A stretch of 64,000 bases of DNA from Streptomyces sp. BK340 (lineage in GTDB: Bacteria; Actinomycetota; Actinomycetes; Streptomycetales; Streptomycetaceae): positions 94,290 through 158,289 of the forward strand of contig NZ_VISR01000030.1 in assembly GCF_007827595.1 (NCBI RefSeq), given 5' to 3'. Both the position numbers and the translations under genes were made by a program. The notes beneath the pieces are model-generated. The model made no database searches. It was not told the DNA's origin and was given only the letters and a program-made list of their open reading frames with translations. Below, in pieces: positions 18,722-27,759 of the stretch; position 1 is the first letter of the stretch, and each line of letters opens with the position of its first letter.

Positions 18722-19972
18722 GTGAGTCTCCTGCCGGAGCTGCGCTACCCCAGCGTTCCCGAACTGGTCGCCTCCGCGCGAGCGTTGGCCGCTCAGGAGC
18801 CCGGGCTGTGTGCGCTCAGGCAGGTGGGCCTCTCGCGAGCCGGCCGGCCACTGCACCTGCTGTCGGTGGGACACGCCCGCCGCGCCGTACTGGTCGTCGC
18901 GGGCGCCCACGCCAACGAGCCGACGGGCGGCTCCACCCTCCGGGTGCTGGCCGAACGGGTGCTGGCCGAGCGGGAGTTGCGGGCCGACACCTCCTGGCAC
19001 TTCCTGCTGTGCGCCGACCCGGACGGCGCGAGCCTGCATGTCACCCCGGCGCCGCGCAGTCTGCTCGACTACCACCTCGGCTTCTACCGGCCGACCGGCG
19101 CCGAGCAGCCGGAGTGGTCCCCCGCGGTGCTCCCGCCGGACCGCCTGCCGCCCGAGACTCGGGCCCTGACCGGGGTGATCGACGAACTGCGCCCCTATCT
19201 CCAGGTGACCCTGCACGGCACCGATCTCGGCGGCAGCTGGGTGCAGTTGACGAAGGACGTGCCGGGCCTGGCGGAGCCGTTCGCCAAGTCGGCCGCCGAG
19301 CTGCACATCCCGGTCGAGACAGGTGCCTCGGACGCCGCGGGCTGGCCCGCCTCCGGGCCCGGGGTGCATGTGATGCCCGGACCGGAGACGGGCGTCGCCT
19401 ACCCGAGCCTGCCGGACGACGCGCGGCACAGCACCTGGTACCACGCGCACCGCTACGGCGGTCTGACGGCCGTGGTGGAGGTGCCGATGTGGGCCAGCGA
19501 CCTGGTGGACGACCCGGCGCCGCACCCGGCACCGGCGGCGGCGATACGCCGCCTGGCCCAGCGGCTGCTGCGGGACTCGCTGGAGGTGGAGCGGGTGCTC
19601 GCCGAGGTGCTGCCCCGGCTGGAGGATGCGGACGGGCCGTTGCTGCGGGCCGCGCGGTGGGCGCTGGAGCTGATACCGGGCCTGGCGCAGGACTGGATGC
19701 ACACACCGCCGGCCGGCACGACGATGGCGTACGTCGGCAGTGTGGACGCCTTCGGGCGGCGGCTGCCGCTGCGGGCGGCGGCGATGCTGCTGCGGGTGCT
19801 GCGGGAGACGGACGACCGGGCGGCGCCCCTGCTCGAACAGCTGGTCGCCTCCTGGTGCGAGGCGTTCGCGGAGCGTTTCCGGGCCCGCTGGGTGCCTTTG
19901 GAGAACCAGGTGGAGCACCAGTCCCGGACGGTGCTGGTGGCGGCCCAGCAGGCCCGGGAACGGGCGGCGTGA
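18722..19972 (+). CDS. M14-family zinc carboxypeptidase-like protein
   Basis: About 416 residues from GTG 18722 (weak ribosome-binding site; upstream in-frame starts exist). Zinc ligands of the M14 family are visible: GAHANEPTG (His-x-x-Glu) and TLHGTD (second His), with the catalytic Glu probably in VVEVPMW. No signal peptide, so it appears cytoplasmic. It lies 135 bp downstream of lpd on the same strand and converges on an SSI-type inhibitor gene. M14 relatives of this kind trim C-terminal residues from peptides or cleave amide-linked cell-wall or cofactor conjugates. Substrate unknown. Confidence 0.8.
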   Translation: MSLLPELRYPSVPELVASARALAAQEPGLCALRQVGLSRAGRPLHLLSVGHARRAVLVVAGAHANEPTGGSTLRVLAERVLAERELRADTSWHFLLCADPDGASLHVTPAPRSLLDYHLGFYRPTGAEQPEWSPAVLPPDRLPPETRALTGVIDELRPYLQVTLHGTDLGGSWVQLTKDVPGLAEPFAKSAAELHIPVETGASDAAGWPASGPGVHVMPGPETGVAYPSLPDDARHSTWYHAHRYGGLTAVVEVPMWASDLVDDPAPHPAPAAAIRRLAQRLLRDSLEVERVLAEVLPRLEDADGPLLRAARWALELIPGLAQDWMHTPPAGTTMAYVGSVDAFGRRLPLRAAAMLLRVLRETDDRAAPLLEQLVASWCEAFAERFRARWVPLENQVEHQSRTVLVAAQQARERAA

Positions 19973-20029
19973 GGCCTCCGCGAAGCCTCCCGCGCCCGCC
20001 GTCCGCCGTACCCGCCGCGCGGGCCGGAC

Positions 20030-20443
20030 TCAGTCGTCCAGAGCGAACACCTCTCCCGTCCGCCCGCTCATGACGCACTTGCTGGAGTACGTCTCCCGGA
20101 AGTCGACCGACCGTCCGTGCCACCGCCCGCGCGCGTGGACGGTGACGGGCGCGAAGATCATCGTGCAGAAGATCTTCTTGGGCGGGATGCGGTCGATGTC
20201 GCCGTCGGCGGCCGAGAGTTCGGCACAGGCCTCGGCCGCGTGCGCGTGGCCGAGGGGCGGGTCGCAGAGCAGCAGTGCGTGGCGTGTGTAACCGGTCCGG
20301 GCGTCACCGCGGGTGACGGTGAGGTCGAGCCAGTTGCCGGTGAGCATGGGGCGCGGTGCCGCCTGGGCCGGGCCCGCGGCGAGCAGGCCGACGGACGCCA
20401 GCAGGGCGCCTGCGGCCGCTGTCGCTCGGGTGATGTACGTCAT
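20030..20443 (-). CDS. Secreted SSI-family (Streptomyces subtilisin inhibitor-like) protein
   Basis: 137 residues: a signal peptide of about 28 residues (ending AAGPAQAAP) and a mature domain of about 109 residues, the normal size for this family. Conserved blocks are LTVTRGDA, LLCDPPLGHAHAAEACAEL and FCTMIFAPVTVHARG. Four Cys (two disulfides) are present. By alignment to SSI (C-P-M-V-Y), the reactive-site P1 residue is the Met in C-T-M-I-F, predicting inhibition of subtilisin- and chymotrypsin-like proteases. In Streptomyces these inhibitors control extracellular proteases during development. Confidence 0.88.
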   Translation of the reverse strand: MTYITRATAAAGALLASVGLLAAGPAQAAPRPMLTGNWLDLTVTRGDARTGYTRHALLLCDPPLGHAHAAEACAELSAADGDIDRIPPKKIFCTMIFAPVTVHARGRWHGRSVDFRETYSSKCVMSGRTGEVFALDD

Positions 20444-20546
20444 TCCCGAAGCATCGGCGCGGCGGCCCGCGTTCTGCAGCCCGACTCGCCCGAACGGGAC
20501 CGTACGGGCGCACAGCGGTGCGTCAGTTCGAATGCGGGACGGTGTC

Positions 20547-21098
20547 TCAGTCCGCAGAGAGCCGGAAGGCTATCCGCCCGAAGCCGACCTGGTCGCCCTC
20601 GCGGACCACGACGGCGCCCACCACGCGGCGGCCGTTGACCGTGGTGCCGTTGGTGGAGCCGAGGTCCCTGAGGACCCACATGTCGCCCTGGCGGCGGAGT
20701 TCGGCGTGCACGCGGGAGACGGTCTCGTGGTTCAGGCGCAGCCCGTTCGCGGGGTCGCGGCCGATGCGCAGCGGATGGCCGTTCGCCGGGTTCGGCAGCC
20801 GCAGCTTGGGCAGCCGCTCGGCCTGCCAGGCCCGGCGCAGTCGTACGGTGAAGCCGGAGACGGCCTCGACGGTGCCGAAGACCGCGCGGGAGAGGCGCTT
20901 CTCGCGGGGCAGGTCCGCGGTGAGGGCTTCGAGTTCGTCGGCGCGGCGCGCGGCGAGCGCGAGTTCCATGCGGCGTACGAACGTGTCGTGCGACAGACGG
21001 CCCATGGCGACGCCGTCTCGCAGCACCTGCAGCGCCTTGTCGCGCTCCGCGTCGGACAGCCGCGCGGGGTACATGGGGATCTCGAAAGACGACGTCAC
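20547..21098 (-). CDS. DUF1707-FHA domain protein
   Basis: 183 residues from GTG 21098 (ATG 21074 is an alternative). An N-terminal DUF1707 segment (PARLSDAERDKALQVLRDG, about residues 10-60) is followed by an FHA domain whose core is LRIGRDPANGLRL, VSRVHAEL and DLGSTNGTTVNG. The Gly-Arg, Ser-x-x-His and Asn-Gly residues needed for phosphothreonine binding are all present. No membrane segment. It probably recognises Ser/Thr-kinase-phosphorylated partners. It is divergent from treZ; whether it is linked to trehalose control is unknown. Confidence 0.88.
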   Translation of the reverse strand: MTSSFEIPMYPARLSDAERDKALQVLRDGVAMGRLSHDTFVRRMELALAARRADELEALTADLPREKRLSRAVFGTVEAVSGFTVRLRRAWQAERLPKLRLPNPANGHPLRIGRDPANGLRLNHETVSRVHAELRRQGDMWVLRDLGSTNGTTVNGRRVVGAVVVREGDQVGFGRIAFRLSAD

Positions 21099-21198
21099 GC
21101 TGGTGATTGTCGGGCAGTGAACCCCCGGTGTCCAGAAACGCGGAGAACGGTTACCGCACACGCATAGTTCCACGACACCTGCCGGTAAAGGGCGGATT

Positions 21199-21221
21199 CG
21201 AAAGCGGATTGATCGCTTTCG
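21199..21221. promoter_or_regulatory. 23-bp palindrome upstream of treZ
   Basis: CGAAAGCG-GATTGAT-CGCTTTCG has perfect 8-bp arms and a 7-bp AT-richer spacer. It lies 52 nt upstream of the treZ GTG, in the divergent region shared with the DUF1707-FHA gene. It is a likely operator. The CGCTTTCG arms recall LacI-family sites, but the 7-bp spacer does not, so the regulator class is open. Confidence 0.6.
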
Positions 21222-21272
21222 CGGCACGATGGACGGACTACATCACGGTGAGCAGACGAAGGGGAACCGTCC

Positions 21273-23018
21273 GTGCAGTTCGAGGTGTGGGCACCGCAGG
21301 CAGACAGTGTGACGCTCCATTGCGACAGCGCCACGCACACGTTGGAGCGCGACTCCGGGCGCGCCGGCTGGTGGACGGGGGAGGCATCGGCGCAGGACGG
21401 CTCGCGGTACGGGTTCGCACTGGACGACGGTGCGGTGCTGCCGGACCCGCGTTCGCGCCGTCAGCCGGACGGCCCGGACGGCCTGAGCGCGGTCGTCGAC
21501 CACGGGAGGTACGCGTGGCGTTCCGCGTGGGCGGGGCGCGAGCTGCCCGGTGCGGTGCTCTACGAGCTGCACGTGGGCACGTACACCCGCGAGGGGACCC
21601 TGGACGCGGCCGCCGGGCGCCTCGGGCACCTGGTGGAACTGGGCGTCACCCACGTGGAGTTGATGCCGCTGTGCCCGTTCCCGGGACGGCACGGCTGGGG
21701 GTACGAGGGGGTGTCGCCGTGGGCGGTGCACGAGCCGTACGGCGGCCCCGAGGCGCTGAAGCGGTTCGTGGACCGGGCCCACGAACTGGGCCTGGGTGTC
21801 GTGCTGGACGTCGTGCACAACCACTTGGGTCCGTCCGGCAACCATCTGCCCCGGTTCGGGCCGTACTTCACGGACACCCACCACACGCCGTGGGGCGCCG
21901 CCGTGAACCTGGACGCGCCCGGCTCGGACGAGGTGCGCGCGTACTTCGCGGGCAGCGCGCTGGCCTGGCTGCGGGACTACCGGATCGACGGGCTGCGCCT
22001 GGACGCGGTGCACGCGCTGCGCGACACGCGCGCGTGCCACTTCCTGGAGGAGCTGTCGGCGGCCGTCGACACCCTCGCCGGCGAGCTGGGCCGCCCGCTG
22101 TTCCTGATCGCCGAGTCCGACCTGAACGACCCGCGGATCATCACCCCGCGCGCGGAGCACGGCATCGGGCTGCAGGCCCAGTGGAACGACGACTTCCATC
22201 ACACCCTGCACTGCGCGCTGACCGGCGAGTCCCAGGGCTACTACGCGGACTTCGCGCGCGCTCCCCTCGCCGGGCTCGCCAAGACGCTCACCGGCGGCTA
22301 CTTCCACGACGGCACCTACTCGAGCTTCCGGGGCCGCGGCCACGGCCGGCCGCTGGACCGGGCGCGGGTGGCGGGGCACCGGCTGCTGGGCTACAGCCAG
22401 ACCCACGACCAGGTCGGCAACCGCGCGCAGGGGGACCGCCTTTCGTCCCTGCTCTCCCCCGGTCTGCTGGCCTGCGCGGCCACGCTCACGCTGACCGCGC
22501 CGTTCACGCCGATGCTGTTCATGGGCGAGGAGTGGGCGGCCGGCACGCCCTGGCAGTTCTTCACCGACCACACGGACCCGGAGCTGGCGGACGCGGTACG
22601 GCGGGGCAGGCGGCGGGAGTTCGCTCAGCACGGCTGGGCCGAGGAGGACGTACCGGACCCGCAGGACCCGGCGACCCGGGAGCGTTCCTGCCTCGACTGG
22701 TCGGAGCCGGAACGCGAGCCCCACGCGCGCGTGCTGGCCTGGTACCGGCGGCTGATCGAGCTGCGCCGGGAGCAGCCGGACCTCACCGATCCCGACCTGG
22801 CCGACACGAAGGTGGCCTACGACGAGGAGGCCCGTTGGCTGGCGTTCCGGCGCGGGGACGTCCGGGTGGCGGTGAACCTGGGCAAGGAGCAGGCGGCGAT
22901 CCCGCTGGGCACCGGACGGGTGCAGGTCCTGGCCGCCTGGGAACCGGTGGCGGCGCCGGGCCGGGACGGGCTGCTGCAGGTGCCCGGGGAGTCGTGCGTG
23001 GTGCTGATCCAGCCCTGA
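21273..23018 (+). CDS. treZ: Malto-oligosyltrehalose trehalohydrolase
   Basis: 581 residues, GH13. It releases trehalose from the end of maltooligosyltrehalose made by TreY. An N-terminal CBM48-like domain (QFEVWAPQADSVTL) is followed by the barrel with VVLDVVHNHLGPSGNH, GLRLDAVHAL (nucleophile Asp near 242), IAESDLNDPR (acid Glu near 280) and THDQVGNR (Asp near 379). GTG start with GAAGGGG upstream. Upstream lies a perfect 23-bp palindrome. With glgX and treY it completes the TreXYZ route from glycogen to trehalose, an osmolyte and spore reserve, but the three genes are not one operon. Confidence 0.96.
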   Translation: MQFEVWAPQADSVTLHCDSATHTLERDSGRAGWWTGEASAQDGSRYGFALDDGAVLPDPRSRRQPDGPDGLSAVVDHGRYAWRSAWAGRELPGAVLYELHVGTYTREGTLDAAAGRLGHLVELGVTHVELMPLCPFPGRHGWGYEGVSPWAVHEPYGGPEALKRFVDRAHELGLGVVLDVVHNHLGPSGNHLPRFGPYFTDTHHTPWGAAVNLDAPGSDEVRAYFAGSALAWLRDYRIDGLRLDAVHALRDTRACHFLEELSAAVDTLAGELGRPLFLIAESDLNDPRIITPRAEHGIGLQAQWNDDFHHTLHCALTGESQGYYADFARAPLAGLAKTLTGGYFHDGTYSSFRGRGHGRPLDRARVAGHRLLGYSQTHDQVGNRAQGDRLSSLLSPGLLACAATLTLTAPFTPMLFMGEEWAAGTPWQFFTDHTDPELADAVRRGRRREFAQHGWAEEDVPDPQDPATRERSCLDWSEPEREPHARVLAWYRRLIELRREQPDLTDPDLADTKVAYDEEARWLAFRRGDVRVAVNLGKEQAAIPLGTGRVQVLAAWEPVAAPGRDGLLQVPGESCVVLIQP

Positions 23019-23045
23019 GCCAGGGCCGGACAGGCCCTACGGCTC
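23017..23045. terminator. Hairpin terminator between treZ and the APH-like gene
   Basis: GAGCCAGGGCC pairs with GGCCCT-ac-GGCTC around a 5-nt loop, with a 2-nt bulge. It starts at the treZ stop and overlaps the last codons of the convergent gene, so it can serve both directions. Confidence 0.65.
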
Positions 23046-23981
23046 CGCCCCGTCGTCCTTGAACTCGGTCACCCGCTCCAGCAGGATCGGCTCCCAGACG
23101 CGCCGCAGCTGGATCCGGAGCAGCGTCAGGGAGCCGGGGACGCGGCCTTCGAGGTGGTCGGTGAGGCGGATCACGGTGTCGCAGCGGGCGAGCCACAGAC
23201 CGCGCAGGCAGGGGCGGGCGCCGTAACCGGCGAGGGTGGCGGCGCGGACGGCGGCCGGGGAGCCCACGGCCAGGGCGAGCCCGGCGATGTCCTCGGCGGG
23301 GTCGCCGAAGGCTGCCTCGGTCCAGTCCAGGATGCCGCGGACCCGTCCGTCGGCGCTGACCACCACGTGCTCGCCGGTGAGGCCGTGGTGGGTGAGGACG
23401 GCGGTACCCGTCTGTGCGGCGAGCTGGGCGGCACCGGGCGGGGTGAGCTGGAGCAGCCGGGCGGCGTCGAACTCGTCGGCTGCGGCGAGCCGTTCGGCCG
23501 CGTGCACGGCCATGCGGCGCAGCGCCTCCAGGGAGCGCGCCGCGGTCCGCGGCACACCGAGCGCCTCCGCCTGGCGTACCGGCACGGCGCGCAGTCCGCT
23601 GAGCAGCCCGGCCAGGTCGGCCTCGCCGACGGCGGAGACGTCGTACTCGTCGGCGGTGCCGCCGGGCAGTTTGGTGTCGAGCGTGTAGGCGAGGCCGGGC
23701 GCCCAGTCACCGTGGGCGACGCTGGTCGGGACGGCGACGGGCACGTGCGGGCGGACCACGTCGCGCACACGCAGTTCGCGGCGGCGGCGGGCGGAGGCCT
23801 CCCGGTCGGGAGCGAGTCGCAGCACATGGCGGGTACCGACCCACCAGGTGTGCTCGCGGCCCTCCGCGACGGGCCGGACGTCGGGCCCCTCGGTTCCGCT
23901 CGCGGTCTCCTTGCTCTCCTTGAGCAGGGAACGGACCAGTCTGCGGACGGAGTCCGCGGTGGGTGTCGGTGCCTGGGTCAT
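23037..23981 (-). CDS. APH-fold phosphotransferase-like protein with altered catalytic loop
   Basis: 314 residues, APH/macrolide-phosphotransferase-like fold throughout. The Brenner-type loop reads LTHHGLTGEHVVV where active kinases have H-G-D-L-x3-N: the catalytic Asp position holds Gly and the metal-binding Asn position holds His. The second metal-binding Asp, in GILDWTEAAFGDP, is kept. This suggests an inactive or binding-only member. The ATG is at 23981. It converges with treZ and lies downstream of the aminopeptidase P gene on the same strand, 54 bp away. Confidence 0.78.
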   Translation of the reverse strand: MTQAPTPTADSVRRLVRSLLKESKETASGTEGPDVRPVAEGREHTWWVGTRHVLRLAPDREASARRRRELRVRDVVRPHVPVAVPTSVAHGDWAPGLAYTLDTKLPGGTADEYDVSAVGEADLAGLLSGLRAVPVRQAEALGVPRTAARSLEALRRMAVHAAERLAAADEFDAARLLQLTPPGAAQLAAQTGTAVLTHHGLTGEHVVVSADGRVRGILDWTEAAFGDPAEDIAGLALAVGSPAAVRAATLAGYGARPCLRGLWLARCDTVIRLTDHLEGRVPGSLTLLRIQLRRVWEPILLERVTEFKDDGAEP

Positions 23982-24035
23982 GGGTCGCGCCGTAGCCGTT
24001 CCGGGGTGTCGTCGAGGGTGTGTCTCCTGGGCCTC

Positions 24036-25163
24036 TCAGTCCACTATGACCATCTCACGGGTGGTGTTGTTGAGGCGGCGACCGCCGTCCTCCGTCACCG
24101 TGACGATGTCCTCGATGCGTACTCCGAAGCGGCCGGGGAGGTAGATGCCGGGCTCCACGGAGAAGCACATGCCGGGTACCAGGGGCTGTTCCTCGCCCTC
24201 GATCATGTACGGCGGCTCGTGCGTGGTGACGCCGATGCCGTGGCCGGTGCGGTGGATGAAGTACTGGCCGTATCCGGCGTCGGTGATCACCGCGCGGGCG
24301 GCCCGGTCGACCTCCTGACAGGCGACGCCCGGCCGTACGGCCCGGAAGCCGGCCTCCTGGGCCGCGCGCACGATGTCGTGGACCGTGCGTTCCTCGTCGG
24401 TCGGCTCGCCGACGTGGACGGTGCGGGTGGTGTCGGAGCCGTAGCCGTCCTTGAGACCGCCGAAGTCGAGGACGACCATGTCGCCGTGCCGGATGACGCG
24501 GTCGCCGACCTCGTGGTGCGGGTTGGCGCCGTTGGGGCCCGAGCCGACGATGGTGAAGTCGACCTGGGAATGCCCGAAGCGGCGCAGCAGGTCGGCGAGG
24601 TCGTGGCCGACGTCGGACTCGCGGCGCCCGGCGAAGGGAACCTTCCGGATCTCCTCGAACGCTGCGTCGGCGGCGGCTCCCGCGGCTGCCAGGAGTTCCA
24701 GTTCGGCCGCGTCCTTGACGGCGCGCAGCATGGGCAGGGCGTCGGTCAGGGCGGCGTAGGAGGTGCCGGGCAGGGTGCGCTGGAGGCCCAGCAGGTGCAT
24801 CGCCCAGGTGTTGTCGCTGATGCCGAAGCGGCCGCTGTGGTCGAGGAGGGCGGCGGTGACGGCGTAGGGGTCCTTGCCGTCGGTCCAGTCACGCACGGTG
24901 AAAGCGGAGGCGCCGGCCGCGTGCCCGGCGTCCGGGGCCTCCAGGGTGGGCACGACGAGCACGGGCTCGTGCCCCGGGGCGAGGACCAGCACGGTGAGCC
25001 GTTCGGTGACCGCGGTGGGCGTGTAGCCGATGAGCCACACCATGTCCGGTCCCGGCGCCACGAGCAGTCCCGCGAGGCCGGCGTCGGCGGCGGCCTGCAC
25101 GGCGCGCTCCATACGGGCCCGGTAGTCGTCGGCGGTGAAGGGCGCGGGCGTGCTACCGGTCAT
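24036..25163 (-). CDS. Aminopeptidase P family (M24B) Xaa-Pro peptidase
   Basis: 375 residues from ATG 25163 with GGAGG 5 nt upstream. An N-terminal creatinase-like domain (about residues 1-150) precedes the pita-bread catalytic domain. All five metal ligands are visible: Asp in VLDFGGL, Asp in GSDTTRT, His in HRTGHGIG, Glu in SVEPGIY and Glu in RIEDIV. It should remove N-terminal residues ahead of Pro, or act as a Xaa-Pro dipeptidase, in the cytoplasm. The kinase-like gene follows at 54 bp, so the two may be co-transcribed. Confidence 0.92.
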   Translation of the reverse strand: MTGSTPAPFTADDYRARMERAVQAAADAGLAGLLVAPGPDMVWLIGYTPTAVTERLTVLVLAPGHEPVLVVPTLEAPDAGHAAGASAFTVRDWTDGKDPYAVTAALLDHSGRFGISDNTWAMHLLGLQRTLPGTSYAALTDALPMLRAVKDAAELELLAAAGAAADAAFEEIRKVPFAGRRESDVGHDLADLLRRFGHSQVDFTIVGSGPNGANPHHEVGDRVIRHGDMVVLDFGGLKDGYGSDTTRTVHVGEPTDEERTVHDIVRAAQEAGFRAVRPGVACQEVDRAARAVITDAGYGQYFIHRTGHGIGVTTHEPPYMIEGEEQPLVPGMCFSVEPGIYLPGRFGVRIEDIVTVTEDGGRRLNNTTREMVIVD

Positions 25164-25377
25164 CCGGGCCTCCGAGCGCGGTCGTGGTGACGGGGCGAAT
25201 CGGTCTCGGGGAGCATCCTGCCCGGCCGGACAGGGCGGCGCGAGCCGATCGCGAAGTCCTGTGGTGGCGGTCCGCGGGGACGGGGCTCGGCATGGGGCCG
25301 TCATGGCGGGTGGGGCAGGGTGCGACCAGCGGGTTTCCCGACGTGCCCGGACACGCGGGAGCGCACGTCGGCCGCGG

Positions 25378-25929
25378 TCAGGTCACCACGCCCGGAACGA
25401 CGGTCAGCTGCTGGTAGCCGCCGCTGGGGTGGCGCACGGTCAGGGTCACCTCCGTGCCGGGGCGGACGTGGGCGACGACCCGGGCGAGGTCGGCGGCCGT
25501 GTCGACGCGGGCCCTGCCGAACTGCAGCAGGACGTCGCCGCGGACGAGGCCCGCCGTGTAACCGGGGCCGGGTACGTGGACGCCCACCACCAGGGCGCCG
25601 GCCTTGTCGGCGTCCACGGCCTCCACGCCCAGGGTCGCGCCGGTCCGGGCCTCCGAGGGGCTCGGCGAAGGGGCGGCCGACGGGTGGTGCGGCGGGGCCT
25701 GGCCTTGCAGCTCGGCCAGCCTGCTCATGCCGATGACCGTGGCGCCGACCGTACCGATGCCGACCCCGCAGAGCACCAGGACGGTGCCGGTGCACAGTCC
25801 GAACAGCAGGGTCCTGAGCCGCCGGCCGCGGCGGCGCGCGGCGTGCGGGTGCCGGACGGGGCCGGGGGTGCCGGTCCCCCGCCGCTCCTGGCCGGGCATC
25901 GGCTTGGGACGCAACGCAGTCTGATCCAT
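25378..25929 (-). CDS. Membrane-anchored PDZ-domain protein
   Basis: 183 residues. A basic N-terminus (RHPHAARRRGRRLR) and one membrane helix (about residues 42-68) are followed by a Pro/Ser linker and a PDZ domain (about 97-183, with GPGYTAGLVRGDVLLQFG). There is no protease domain, so it looks like a free PDZ adaptor with the PDZ on the outer face. The ribosome-binding site is GGAGG, 9 nt from the ATG. Related PDZ proteins in Streptomyces usually come with a trypsin-like domain; this one does not. Confidence 0.82.
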   Translation of the reverse strand: MDQTALRPKPMPGQERRGTGTPGPVRHPHAARRRGRRLRTLLFGLCTGTVLVLCGVGIGTVGATVIGMSRLAELQGQAPPHHPSAAPSPSPSEARTGATLGVEAVDADKAGALVVGVHVPGPGYTAGLVRGDVLLQFGRARVDTAADLARVVAHVRPGTEVTLTVRHPSGGYQQLTVVPGVVT

Positions 25930-26056
25930 GGTTCGCTCGCCTCCGGCTGGTGCTCTACCCGGGGCTCCGCTCCACGACGAGACACGAACGAGTGAGACTG
26001 GCCGGAGCGTGGCGGAGGGTAGTCATAGCCGACGAGGCGATGCACCGGACCCACGC

Positions 26057-26920
26057 TCAGGCACGGTCCACCAGCTGCCGGACCACCTCCGCCGCCGTTC
26101 CCGTCAGGGCACCGCCGTGCACGAGTTCGGTGCGGTGGACGACCCGCGGCGCGGTGAGCGGGACGGCGACGGTACCCGGGACGCCGGCCGCCGTCGAGCG
26201 GGGCAGCAGGGTGAGACCGTGTCCGGCGGCGGCGAGCGCGGTGAGGGTGCGCAGGTCGGTGCCCTCGTAGCGGAGGGCGGGCCGGAAGGCGCCGCCGCCG
26301 ACGGCACGCAGCTGGGCGAGGGGGAGGGCCGCGTCGGGTGCGTCCAGCCAGCGGGCGTCGGCGAGGTCGCCGAGGCGCAGGCCGGTTCGGCCGGCGAGGG
26401 GGTGGCCGGTGGGCAGCAGGACGCTGACGGGTTCCTCGGCGACGCCGTGCGTGGTCAGCGGTGCCACGTCGGGCAGCCGCAGCGGATCGCTGGGGGCGGC
26501 GACGCCGTCGACCAGGCCGAGGTCGGCGGTGCCGGTGGCGACGGCGGCCGGGATCTCGTCGCGGGTGAGGACACGCAGGGTCACGCCCGCGGCCGGGAGC
26601 GCGCCCAGGACGCCGGGTCCGAGAGCGGTCGGTGTGGTGGCGAGGGTCAGGCCTGGCGCGGGCGCGGCGGCCATGCGGGTCACGTCGGCGCGGGCCGCGT
26701 CCAGGCGCAGCAGCAACGGGCCCGCATGCTCCAGCAGACGTTCGCCTGCCGCGGTGGGTGCGACGGGCCGCCGGGTGAGCAGGGGCGCGCCGAGGTCCTG
26801 TTCGAGGGCGGCGATGTGCTGGGACACCGCGGACTGGGTGTAGCCCAGCTCGCGGGCGGCCTCGGAGAAGGAGGCGAGGCGCGCCACGGTGACGTACGTG
26901 CGCAGCAGGTGCGGGTCCAT
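26057..26920 (-). CDS. LysR-family transcriptional regulator
   Basis: 287 residues. Winged helix-turn-helix with ASFSEAARELGYTQSAVSQH, then a compact effector domain. It is divergent from an amidotransferase-like gene across 84 bp, where two CAGGAA repeats lie about 20 bp apart. It probably regulates that gene. Ligand unknown. Confidence 0.9.
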   Translation of the reverse strand: MDPHLLRTYVTVARLASFSEAARELGYTQSAVSQHIAALEQDLGAPLLTRRPVAPTAAGERLLEHAGPLLLRLDAARADVTRMAAAPAPGLTLATTPTALGPGVLGALPAAGVTLRVLTRDEIPAAVATGTADLGLVDGVAAPSDPLRLPDVAPLTTHGVAEEPVSVLLPTGHPLAGRTGLRLGDLADARWLDAPDAALPLAQLRAVGGGAFRPALRYEGTDLRTLTALAAAGHGLTLLPRSTAAGVPGTVAVPLTAPRVVHRTELVHGGALTGTAAEVVRQLVDRA

Positions 26921-27004
26921 GCGGACCAGGATCGCACTCCATCAGGAACGCTTATCGACCGTGCAGGAATCATCGTTGGACGTGAACGAAGGGCGCCGCC
27001 CAGG

Positions 27005-27748
27005 ATGAACGGCATGACGAACACCGCGGCTCGTACCGCCACCCTCGCCCTCGTCGGGGACCGCTCCCCCAGCGTCGTCTCGCACACCCGCGTCCCGCTC
27101 CTGCTGGACGCCCTCGCCGGACGCGACCGGCTGGTCCTGGACGCCTACTGGATCCCGTCCGAGGACGCGGCCGCCGAGGGCGCGGTGCGCGGCTTCGACG
27201 CCGTCTGGGTGCTGCCGGGCAGCCCGTACCGCAGCGAGGCGGGCGTCCTCGCGGCCATCCGCACGGCGCGTGAGGAGGGCATCCCGTTCCTGGGCACCTG
27301 CGGCGGATTCCAGCACGCACTGCTGGAGTTCGCCCGGAACGTGTGCGGGCTGACCGGGACCGCGCACGCCGAGAACGACCCCGGCGCCGAGGACCTGCTC
27401 ATCGAGCCGCTGGCCTGTTCGCTCGCCGGTCACGAGGCCGCGGTGACCCTGGAGCCGGGCTCGCTCGCCCATGGCGTGATCGGTGCGGAGCGGACGGTCG
27501 AGCGGTACCACTGCGCCTACGGCCCGTCCCGCCACCTCGACACCCTCCGCGCCCACGGTCTGCGGTTCTCCGGGCACGACGGGGACGGGCAGGTCCGCGT
27601 CGCCGAACTGCCGGGCCACCCCTTCTTCCTGGGCACCCTGTTCCAGCCGGAGCTGTCGGGCGACGGCTCACGCCCGCACCCCGTGGTACGGGCGCTGGCG
27701 CGAGCCGCGGTCGAGCACGCGGGCCGGTCGGCGGGCCTGCCCGCGTGA
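27005..27748 (+). CDS. Class I glutamine-amidotransferase-like protein (CTP synthase C-terminal-related)
   Basis: 247 residues. It has the Cys nucleophile elbow of class I amidotransferases (FLGTCGGFQHALLEF). Where the catalytic triad normally has His-Pro-Glu, the sequence is FQPEL, so the His is replaced by Gln. The same change is remembered for the small group described as related to the C-terminal region of CTP synthase. It may be a hydrolase or sensor rather than an ammonia donor. ATG 27005 is used; ATG 27014 has an AGGA 8 nt upstream and is equally possible. Divergent from a LysR regulator. Confidence 0.72.
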   Translation: MNGMTNTAARTATLALVGDRSPSVVSHTRVPLLLDALAGRDRLVLDAYWIPSEDAAAEGAVRGFDAVWVLPGSPYRSEAGVLAAIRTAREEGIPFLGTCGGFQHALLEFARNVCGLTGTAHAENDPGAEDLLIEPLACSLAGHEAAVTLEPGSLAHGVIGAERTVERYHCAYGPSRHLDTLRAHGLRFSGHDGDGQVRVAELPGHPFFLGTLFQPELSGDGSRPHPVVRALARAAVEHAGRSAGLPA

Positions 27749-27759
27749 CCTGACCGGGA

